A stretch of 15,963 nucleotides of DNA from Alphaproteobacteria bacterium (GTDB lineage: Bacteria > Pseudomonadota > Alphaproteobacteria > Rhodospirillales > Rhodospirillaceae): positions 1 to 15,963 of the forward strand of contig QKGW01000156.1 of the NCBI GenBank assembly GCA_003250275.1, written 5' to 3'. A program made the position numbers and the translations under genes. The notes beneath the pieces are model-generated. The model had not been told where the DNA came from. It did no database searches and was given only the letters and a program-made list of their open reading frames with translations. Shown here one piece after another: positions 1-5,006 of this stretch (position 1 is its first letter; each line of letters begins with the position of its first letter).

Positions 1-163
1 CCTGGGCGATCTGCCGCCCGAGCGGGCCGTCCGCCCCGAGCACGTGGTCCTGGCCGAGAATGTCCTCGATCTCCGCCGGGCGCAGCCGGTCGGCGAGCGG
101 GTGCGGCGCGGCCTTCTGCGCGCGCTTGGGTTTGGCCTGGGGGAAGAGGTCGCCTTCGCTCAT
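1..163 (-). CDS. rarA: Replication-associated recombination protein A (RarA/MgsA), N-terminal part
   Basis: Only the first 54 codons are inside the window; the gene runs off the left edge. The protein begins MSEGDLFPQAKPKRAQKAAP and continues with PLADRLRPAEIEDILGQDHV, then GPLGRQI. This PLADRLRP...GQ.H..G..GPL block is the typical start of the RarA/MgsA AAA+ ATPase family, which acts at stalled replication forks. The Walker motifs lie outside the window, so the ATPase domain cannot be checked. The ATG begins 2 nt after the stop of the protease gene, implying one transcript with it. A related clamp-loader-like AAA+ protein is the alternative, but this N-terminus fits RarA best. Confidence 0.85.
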   Translation of the reverse strand, partial: MSEGDLFPQAKPKRAQKAAPHPLADRLRPAEIEDILGQDHVLGADGPLGRQIAQ

Positions 164-165
164 GC

Positions 166-1602
166 TCAACCGTCCACCGACATCGCGAGGCGTTCGCCAT
201 CGCGCAGGATTTCGACGCGCCAGCCACCCTGCGCGCCCTTCAGGAGTTTCATCGCGGTGCGCACCACGTCGACCTTGTGGCCGTTGATCACGTCGATGCG
301 ATCACCGGGGCGGAAGCCGAGTCGGGCCGCCACCGAGCCGCGTTCGAGCCGGGTGATCACCACCCCGCCGGTGCCGAGCGGCATTCCGGTCTCCTCGGCG
401 AGCGCCGGACTGAGGTTGCCGATCTCCGCGCCCGAAAGCGGGGTGCGCCCACCGACGCGGGTGAGGTTGCGCGGCGGCGTCTCGGGCGGCTCGATCAGCT
501 TGGCGGTGAGCGAGAGATGGCTGCCGCGGCGCAGCACGGTGAGCTTGGCGTCGCTGCCCACCGGGATGGTGGCGAGGCGGTAGCGCAGGCCCGCGACGTC
601 GGCGACCTCGCGGCCGTCGATGTCGAGCACGATGTCGCCCGGCTCCAGCCCCGCGTGCGCCGCCGGGCTGTTGGCGTAGACGTCGCTGATGATCGCGCCG
701 AACGGATGGTCGAGCCCGAGGCTGTCGGCCATTTCCGCCGAGACCGTCTCGCCCGACGCGCCGAACCACGAGCGCACCGGACGCCCGTGCACGAGCAGGC
801 TGTGCGCGACCGCGCGCACCATCGCGCTCGGGATCGCGAAGCCGATGCCGATGCTGCCCGCCGCCGACGGCCCGCCGCGCGAATAGATCGCCGAGTTGAG
901 GCCGACCAGGCGTCCGTGCATGTCGACCAGCGCGCCGCCGGAGTTGCCGGGGTTGATCGCCGCGTCGGTCTGGATGAAGAAGCCGTAGTCCGCGACGCCC
1001 ACCGAGGTCCGCGCGAGCGCCGAGACGATGCCCGAGGTCACGGTCTGGTTGAGGCCGAAGGGATTGCCGATGGCGAGCACGAGGTCGCCGACCTCGAGGC
1101 TGTCGGCGTCGCCGAATTCGAGATACTCGAGCTTGCGTCCGTGGGTGTCGATGCGCAGCACGCCGATGTCGGTCTTGGGGTCGCGCCCGACCACGGTGGC
1201 GGGATACTCGCGGCGGTCGGAGAGCACCACGGTGATCTCGTCGGCGCCGTCGATGACGTGGTTGTTGGTGACGATCACGCCATCGGGATCGATGATCACG
1301 CCCGAGCCGAGCGCACGCTCGACGCGCTCGCGCGGCACCGACTGGTTGAGGCCGAACTGGTCGCCGAAGAACTGGCGGAAGAACGGGTCGTCGAGCAGCG
1401 GATTGACGCGCTGACGCACGGTCACGGTCTTGCGGGTGTAGATGTTGACCACCGCGGGCGCGACCGCCTTGACCACCGGCGCGAACGACTGCTGGATCTG
1501 CGCACGGCTCTCCGGCGGAACCTTCACTTCCTGCGCCATCGCCGGCGCCGTCAGCGTCAGCACCATTCCCGCCGCGGCCATCCAGGCCCGCAATCCCGTC
1601 AT
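166..1602 (-). CDS. degP: DegP/DegQ (HtrA, Do-like) periplasmic serine endoprotease
   Basis: A 478-residue HtrA-family protease/chaperone that degrades or refolds misfolded envelope proteins. Residues 1-23 form a signal peptide (hydrophobic core AAAGMVLTLTAP, cleavage likely after AMA), so it is exported. The trypsin-like domain shows the full triad: His115 in TNNHVIDGAD, Asp145 in DPKTDIGVLR and Ser221 in NPGNSGGALVD. Two PDZ domains follow at roughly 280-370 and 390-475. Length and layout match Do/DegQ proteases; whether it is DegP, DegQ or MucD by function cannot be told. The start is supported by an AAGGAAA ribosome-binding site. It follows the rplQ terminator by only 30 nt and nearly abuts rarA. 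I see no convincing promoter of its own in the 80-nt gap, so read-through is possible. Confidence 0.93.
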   Translation of the reverse strand: MTGLRAWMAAAGMVLTLTAPAMAQEVKVPPESRAQIQQSFAPVVKAVAPAVVNIYTRKTVTVRQRVNPLLDDPFFRQFFGDQFGLNQSVPRERVERALGSGVIIDPDGVIVTNNHVIDGADEITVVLSDRREYPATVVGRDPKTDIGVLRIDTHGRKLEYLEFGDADSLEVGDLVLAIGNPFGLNQTVTSGIVSALARTSVGVADYGFFIQTDAAINPGNSGGALVDMHGRLVGLNSAIYSRGGPSAAGSIGIGFAIPSAMVRAVAHSLLVHGRPVRSWFGASGETVSAEMADSLGLDHPFGAIISDVYANSPAAHAGLEPGDIVLDIDGREVADVAGLRYRLATIPVGSDAKLTVLRRGSHLSLTAKLIEPPETPPRNLTRVGGRTPLSGAEIGNLSPALAEETGMPLGTGGVVITRLERGSVAARLGFRPGDRIDVINGHKVDVVRTAMKLLKGAQGGWRVEILRDGERLAMSVDG

Positions 1603-1632
1603 CGTCCGGTTTCCTTCCTCTCCAGAAAGCGA

Positions 1633-1656
1633 AAAGGCGACCCGAAGGCCGCCTTT
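1633..1656 (-). terminator. Intrinsic terminator after rplQ with UUCG tetraloop
   Basis: On the minus strand a 10-bp stem, AAAGGCGGCC paired with GGTCGCCTTT, encloses the loop TTCG. The closing pair is C-G, giving the extra-stable C(UUCG)G tetraloop. One pair is a G-U wobble on the minus strand but an A-C mismatch on the plus strand, so the structure is built for minus-strand transcripts. The 3' side continues UUUUCGCUUUC, a moderately U-rich tail. It lies 26 nt after the rplQ stop and ends 30 nt before the protease start. It is the expected end of the superoperon, though the interrupted U-tract may allow read-through. Confidence 0.8.
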
Positions 1657-1682
1657 CCCACATACGCTGGGCAGGGCCGGGC

Positions 1683-2108
1683 TTACGCCTCGGCGCCTTC
1701 CTCTTCGGCCACGATCATCGTCGGGCCGGAGTCCTTGCCCTTCGCCTCGGGGTCACGATCGACCAGCTCGATGATCGCCATCGGCGCGCAGTCGCCGTAG
1801 CGGAAGCCCGCCTTCAGCACGCGCGAGTAGCCGCCCTGGCGGGTGGCGTAGCGATCCTTCAGAACCGTGAACAATTTGGCGACGATCACGTCGTCGCGCA
1901 ACTGCGCATAGGCCTGACGGCGAGCGTGCAGGTCGCCGCGCTTGCCGAGGGTGATGAGCTTCTCGACGATGGGACGCAGTTCCTTCGCCTTCGGCAGCGT
2001 GGTCTTGATCTGCTCGTGCTTGATCAGCGCTGCGGCCATGTTGGCGAACATCGCGCTACGGTGAGCACTCGTGCGGTTCAGTTTACGACCGCCCATACGG
2101 TGACGCAT
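1683..2108 (-). CDS. rplQ: 50S ribosomal protein L17
   Basis: 141 residues; a 50S subunit protein. The N-terminus MRHRMGGRKLNRTSAHRSAM and the segment HEQIKTTLPKAKELRP are hallmarks of L17. The body to about residue 117 is the conserved domain, and the acidic tail to residue 141 is a lineage-specific extension longer than in the E. coli protein. A strong AGGAGG (2114-2119) sits 5 nt before the ATG and fixes the start. It is the last ribosomal gene of the alpha section, 141 nt after rpoA, and an intrinsic terminator follows it. Confidence 0.98.
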   Translation of the reverse strand: MRHRMGGRKLNRTSAHRSAMFANMAAALIKHEQIKTTLPKAKELRPIVEKLITLGKRGDLHARRQAYAQLRDDVIVAKLFTVLKDRYATRQGGYSRVLKAGFRYGDCAPMAIIELVDRDPEAKGKDSGPTMIVAEEEGAEA

Positions 2109-2192
2109 CCCATCCTCCTAAACGTTGTCGGCTCGCTCGCGAGTCCGATGTCATCTTGCGAATCCGCCGCAGGGTCGCCCCCAGGGCCGGAT

Positions 2193-2236
2193 CGCCGGGC
2201 TCCCCATGAGCCCACTTCCCAAAACCAATCCCGGCG
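2193..2236 (-). other. Competing hairpins in the rpoA-rplQ gap
   Basis: Two perfect inverted repeats in this gap share bases. A 7-bp pair (CCCGGCG at 2230-2236 with CGCCGGG at 2193-2199 on the plus strand) encloses a 6-bp hairpin (GGGCTC at 2197-2202, GAGCCC at 2208-2213, 5-nt loop). They overlap at 2197-2199, so only one can form fully at a time. No U-tract follows either. They lie in the rplQ 5' leader and could affect RNA processing or rplQ translation; that role is inference. Confidence 0.4.
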
Positions 2237-2240
2237 AAGG

Positions 2241-2264
2241 GAAGAGCCCTTAGTAGGGCTCTTC
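2241..2264 (-). other. 10-bp hairpin spanning the rpoA stop codon
   Basis: A perfect 10-bp inverted repeat, GAAGAGCCCT and AGGGCTCTTC, with a 4-nt loop sits over the end of rpoA. The TAA stop (2250-2252) falls at the loop and the top of the 3' arm. On the minus strand the next bases are CCUUCGCCGGGAUUGGUUUUG, which is not a clean U-tract. It therefore looks more like an mRNA-stability or processing element, or a weak attenuator, than a full terminator. Confidence 0.6.
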
Positions 2265-3266
2265 GAGCTTCTTCGCCAGCTCTTCGATGTTCTCCGGCGG
2301 CCAGTTCGGAATGTCCATGCCGAGGTGCAGACCCATCGAGGCGAGCACTTCCTTGATCTCGTTCAAGGACTTGCGGCCGAAGTTCGGGGTGCGGAGCATC
2401 TCGGTCTCGGTCTTCTGAACGAGATCGCCGATGTAGATGATGTTGTCGTTCTTGAGGCAGTTCGCCGAGCGGACGGAAAGCTCCAGCTCGTCGACCTTGC
2501 GCAGCAGGTTCTTGTTGAACGGCAGCTCGTCGGCCTTTTCGGCCTCGGGCTGGGTCTGCGGCTCCTCGAAGTTCACGAACAGCTGCATCTGGTCCTGGAC
2601 GATGCGGGCGGCGAGCGCAACCGCGTCTTCCGGGGTGACGGTGCCGTCGGTGACGATGTTGAGCACCAGCTTGTCGTAGTCGGTGACCTGGCCGACGCGG
2701 GTGTTGTCGACCTCGTACGCGACCTTGAGCACCGGCGAGAAGATCGCGTCGACCGGGATCAGGCCGATCGGGCAATCCTCGGGACGGTTCATCGACGCCG
2801 GGACGTAGCCCTTGCCGGTGTTGACGGTGAATTCGCAGTTGAACACCGCGCCTTCATCGAGGGTGCAAAGCACGAGATCCGGGTTGAGGATCTCGATATC
2901 CGCGCCCGCCTCGATCATCCCGGCGGTGACGACGCCCGGGCCGGTCTTGCGCAGGCTCATGCGCTTCGGACCCTCGGCGTGCATACGCAGCGCGACGTTC
3001 TTGACGTTGAGGATGATGTCGGTGACGTCCTCGCGGATGCCCGGCACCGAGGAGAACTCGTGCAGGACGTTCTCGATCTGGATCGCGGTCACCGCCGCGC
3101 CCTGCAGGGACGACAGCAGAACGCGACGCAGCGCGTTGCCGACGGTCATGCCGAAACCGCGCTCCAGAGGCTCGGCGATGATCTTCGCAACGCGCGTCGG
3201 ATCGTCGCCCGGCTCGATGGTGAGCTTGTTCGGTTTGATCAGTTCCTGCCAATTCTTCTGAATCAC
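2250..3266 (-). CDS. rpoA: DNA-directed RNA polymerase alpha subunit
   Basis: The alpha subunit nucleates RNA polymerase assembly and contacts activators and UP elements. I place the start at GTG (3264-3266), giving 338 residues beginning VIQKNWQELIKPNKL, which matches the usual alphaproteobacterial start MIQKNWQELIKP. A GAGG (3273-3276) lies 6 nt upstream of it. An ATG four codons earlier (3276-3278, MRHP...) overlaps that GAGG and has no good ribosome-binding site. The N-terminal assembly domain includes NALRRVLLSS at about 44-53. The C-terminal domain has VRSANCLK at about 265-272 (its Arg is equivalent to E. coli Arg265, which contacts DNA) and TPNFGRKSLNEIK. The gene follows rpsK by 112 nt with strong hairpins between them. 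No rpsD lies nearby, unlike in E. coli. Confidence 0.98.
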   Translation of the reverse strand: MIQKNWQELIKPNKLTIEPGDDPTRVAKIIAEPLERGFGMTVGNALRRVLLSSLQGAAVTAIQIENVLHEFSSVPGIREDVTDIILNVKNVALRMHAEGPKRMSLRKTGPGVVTAGMIEAGADIEILNPDLVLCTLDEGAVFNCEFTVNTGKGYVPASMNRPEDCPIGLIPVDAIFSPVLKVAYEVDNTRVGQVTDYDKLVLNIVTDGTVTPEDAVALAARIVQDQMQLFVNFEEPQTQPEAEKADELPFNKNLLRKVDELELSVRSANCLKNDNIIYIGDLVQKTETEMLRTPNFGRKSLNEIKEVLASMGLHLGMDIPNWPPENIEELAKKLEEPY

Positions 3267-3290
3267 GGGGTGCCTCATCAGACGGATCGA

Positions 3291-3304
3291 GGGGAGATTT
3301 CCCC
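3291..3304 (-). other. Small hairpin in the rpoA leader
   Basis: GGGGA and TCCCC form a perfect 5-bp stem with a 4-nt loop about 25 nt upstream of the rpoA GTG. It lies between the larger rpsK-rpoA hairpin and the start. It is weak on its own and is noted because the leader otherwise holds no recognisable element. Confidence 0.35.
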
Positions 3305-3322
3305 ACAGTCGAACGGACGAAA

Positions 3323-3355
3323 CGACGGGTCCCCGAGGAACTCGGGAAACCGTCG
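3323..3355 (-). other. 15-pair hairpin between rpsK and rpoA
   Basis: On the minus strand CGACGG pairs with CCGTCG and CCCGAG with CTCGGG. The two helices are joined by one mismatch, one U-A pair and one U-G wobble, giving a nearly continuous 15-position stem with a 3-nt loop. The wobble pairs only on the minus strand. The tail is UUUCGUCCGUUCG, poorer in U than a classical terminator. It sits in the 112-nt gap ahead of rpoA and is a good candidate for an attenuator or RNA-processing site that sets the rpoA level relative to ribosomal proteins. Confidence 0.6.
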
Positions 3356-3378
3356 CATCATCCGTGTGGAAGCCGAAA

Positions 3379-3771
3379 TTACACGCGCCGACGCTTGCGC
3401 GGACGGCAACCGTTGTGCGGGATCGGAGTCACGTCGCGGATCGCAGTGATGGTGAAACCCACCGCCTGCAGCGCACGCAGCGCCGACTCACGCCCCGAAC
3501 CCGGACCCTTGACTTCGACCTCAAGCGTCTTCATGCCGTGGTCCATGGCCTTCTTGCCGGCGTCTTCCGCAGCCATCTGCGCCGCGTACGGCGTGGACTT
3601 GCGGGAGCCCTTGAAGCCCATCATACCCGACGAGGACCAGGAAATCGCATTGCCCTGGGCATCGGTGATGGTAACCATGGTGTTATTGAACGACGCGTTC
3701 ACATGCGCGACGCCGGAGACGATATTCTTGCGCTCACGACGACGCGGACGCGCGGCAGCTGCCTTAGCCAT
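3379..3771 (-). CDS. rpsK: 30S ribosomal protein S11
   Basis: 130 residues, the usual length for S11, a platform protein that lines the mRNA exit channel of the 30S subunit. Conserved segments are visible: GVAHVNASFNNTMVTITD, the glycine-rich GMMGFKGSRKSTPYAAQ, VKGPGSGRESALRAL and the basic tail GCRPRKRRRV. It follows rpsM by 15 nt in the standard alpha-section order, so it shares that transcript and its promoter. The next gene is rpoA rather than rpsD, the usual alphaproteobacterial arrangement. Confidence 0.99.
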   Translation of the reverse strand: MAKAAAARPRRRERKNIVSGVAHVNASFNNTMVTITDAQGNAISWSSSGMMGFKGSRKSTPYAAQMAAEDAGKKAMDHGMKTLEVEVKGPGSGRESALRALQAVGFTITAIRDVTPIPHNGCRPRKRRRV

Positions 3772-3786
3772 GTGCCATCAGTCCTT

Positions 3787-4155
3787 TTACTTCTTCTTGC
3801 CGGCGATGGGTTTCGCCGGACCTTTACGGGTGCGCGCATTGGTATGCGTGCGCTGGCCGCGAACCGGCAGGCCACGACGATGGCGCAGGCCACGATAGCA
3901 CTTGAGGTCCATCAGCCGCTTGATATTCATCGTGGTTTCACGACGAAGGTCACCCTCCACCGTGTAGTCGCTGTCGATGACTTCACGGATACGCAGCACT
4001 TCCTCATCGGAAAGCTGGTTCACCCGACGCTCATCGGTGATGCCGACCTTGCCGCAGATCTCCTTGGCCATCTTCGGACCGATGCCGTAGATGTAGGTCA
4101 AGGCGATCACCACGCGCTTGTTGGTCGGGATATTAACGCCTGCAATACGCGCCAA
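3787..4155 (-). CDS. rpsM: 30S ribosomal protein S13 (TTG start)
   Basis: 122 residues; S13 sits in the 30S head and forms inter-subunit bridges. The start MARIAGVNIPTNKRV, the helix-two-turn-helix region YIYGIGPKMAKEICG and the tail GLPVRGQRTHTNARTRKG are diagnostic. The start codon is TTG (4153-4155): the only frame position matching the universal MARIAG start, with AGGGAG (4164-4169) 8 nt upstream. It is the first gene after the internal promoter at 4220-4247, with a leader of roughly 55-60 nt, so it opens the alpha transcript. The rare start codon may lower or regulate initiation. Confidence 0.98.
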   Translation of the reverse strand: MARIAGVNIPTNKRVVIALTYIYGIGPKMAKEICGKVGITDERRVNQLSDEEVLRIREVIDSDYTVEGDLRRETTMNIKRLMDLKCYRGLRHRRGLPVRGQRTHTNARTRKGPAKPIAGKKK

Positions 4156-4219
4156 TGCCGCTTCTCCCTAGCACTAACCTTTGGTGCACACCATTTCGCG
4201 GAAAATCCGAAGTCGCGGG

Positions 4220-4247
4220 ATTATACGCATATGCTTTCCCGAGTCAA
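4220..4247 (-). promoter_or_regulatory. sigma70-type promoter for rpsM-rpsK-rpoA-rplQ
   Basis: On the minus strand TTGACT (4242-4247) and TATAAT (4220-4225) are separated by 16 bp, a near-consensus housekeeping promoter. The sequence after the -10 is CCCGCGAC, a GC-rich discriminator typical of stable-RNA and ribosomal promoters under negative control by ppGpp. A start near 4212-4214 would give a leader of about 57 nt before rpsM. Two AT-centred palindromes accompany it: GCATATGC (4227-4234) within the spacer and CCCATATGGG (4253-4262) just upstream of the -35. It lies in the 134-nt gap after adk, where I see no terminator. Confidence 0.85.
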
Positions 4248-4281
4248 CGGCTCCCATATGGGCACCGGGTATTATTTCCAC

Positions 4282-4299
4282 AACGGGCCTTAGCCCGCC
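4282..4299 (-). other. Hairpin enclosing the adk stop codon
   Basis: CGGGC (4284-4288) and GCCCG (4293-4297) form a perfect 5-bp stem whose loop contains the adk TAA. On the minus strand two G-U wobbles extend it to 7 pairs. The tail GUUGUGGAAAUAAU is not U-rich, so this is unlikely to be an efficient terminator. Its placement mirrors the hairpin over the rpoA stop. Confidence 0.4.
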
Positions 4300-4952
4300 A
4301 CTGCATCCACCAGCTGGCGGGTCACGTCGTCGATCGGCGCCGCCCCGTCAATGGTCTTCAACAGCCCGCGCTCTTCGTAGTAAGGAAGCAACGGTGCCGT
4401 CTGTCGGTGATACGCCTCAAGACGAGTCTCCACGGTTTCCGCGGTATCGTCCTTGCGGCGAATGAACTCCGTCGAGCCGCAGACGTCGCAGACGCCCTCG
4501 ACCTTCGGCTTCTGGAACTTGTCGTGGTAGCCCGCGCCGCACTTGGCGCAGGAATACCGGCCGGTGATGCGCTCGACGATCATCTCGTCGGGCACGCGCA
4601 CCTCGATCACCGCGTCGAGCCCCATGTTCATGTCGGCGAGCATGGTGTCGAGGGCTTCCGCCTGCGGAATCGTCCGCGGGAAGCCGTCGAGAATGAAGCC
4701 GTTGGCGCAATCCGGCTCCGCGATGCGGGCCTTGATCACGCCGACCATCAGGTCGTCGGAAACGAGCTGGCCCGCCTCCATCACCGCCTTGGCCTTGAGG
4801 CCGATCTCGGTGCCCGCCTTGACCGCGGCGCGCAACATGTCGCCGGTCGAAAGCTGAACGATGCCGAACTCATCCTGGAGCAGGCGCGCCTGAGTGCCCT
4901 TGCCGCCGCCGGGCGGCCCCATCAGGATGATTCGTTTGCCTTCCATCTTCAT
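4290..4952 (-). CDS. adk: Adenylate kinase with four-cysteine (zinc-type) lid
   Basis: Cytosolic enzyme that interconverts ATP + AMP and 2 ADP. From the ATG at 4952 the protein is 220 residues; an ATG two codons later (4946; MEGKRIILMG) is about equally possible, and an upstream in-frame TTG at 4988 is less likely. The P-loop GPPGGGKGT lies at about 12-20, the AMP-binding STGDMLR at 35-41 and DGFPRT at 89-94. The lid carries Cys135, Cys138, Cys155 and Cys158 in two CxxC pairs, the metal-binding lid form, unlike the cysteine-free E. coli lid. It follows secY by 54 nt, as in most alphaproteobacteria, in the place where E. coli has rpmJ. A 4-bp hairpin with a GCAA tetraloop (4961-4972) lies just ahead of its ribosome-binding site. 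Confidence 0.97.
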   Translation of the reverse strand: MKMEGKRIILMGPPGGGKGTQARLLQDEFGIVQLSTGDMLRAAVKAGTEIGLKAKAVMEAGQLVSDDLMVGVIKARIAEPDCANGFILDGFPRTIPQAEALDTMLADMNMGLDAVIEVRVPDEMIVERITGRYSCAKCGAGYHDKFQKPKVEGVCDVCGSTEFIRRKDDTAETVETRLEAYHRQTAPLLPYYEERGLLKTIDGAAPIDDVTRQLVDAVAG

Positions 4953-4990
4953 TCTACCCTGCCCTTGCGGGCCCCCCTTGATCACCAAGC

Positions 4991-5005
4991 CAAGATTTTT
5001 TCTTG
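4991..5005 (-). other. AT-rich hairpin just after the secY stop
   Basis: CAAGA and TCTTG pair perfectly over a 5-base loop, starting 1 nt after the secY TAA. On the minus strand the loop is A-rich and no U-tract follows, so this is not an intrinsic terminator in the coding direction. It may be incidental, or an end-stabilising element between secY and adk. Confidence 0.3.
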
Positions 5006-5006
5006 T

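Noticed and set aside
277..1800. Plus-strand open frame of 507 codons opposite the protease gene and rplQ
   Set aside because: Antisense shadow of a GC-rich gene; composition is biased and no domain is recognisable.
1926..3449. Plus-strand open frame of 507 codons opposite rplQ, rpoA and rpsK
   Set aside because: It runs across three conserved minus-strand genes and their gaps, with composition expected from the reverse complement of those codons.
4156..4212. Possible S4- or S13-binding structure in the rpsM leader
   Set aside because: Only short stems (4-5 bp, such as CGGA/TCCG) can be drawn; nothing resembling the E. coli pseudoknot can be supported by eye.
4953..4988. Longer adk reading from TTG at 4988
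   Set aside because: It adds MVIKGGPQGQGR, not found at adenylate kinase N-termini, and its codons overlap the GCAA hairpin and the ribosome-binding region of the ATG starts.
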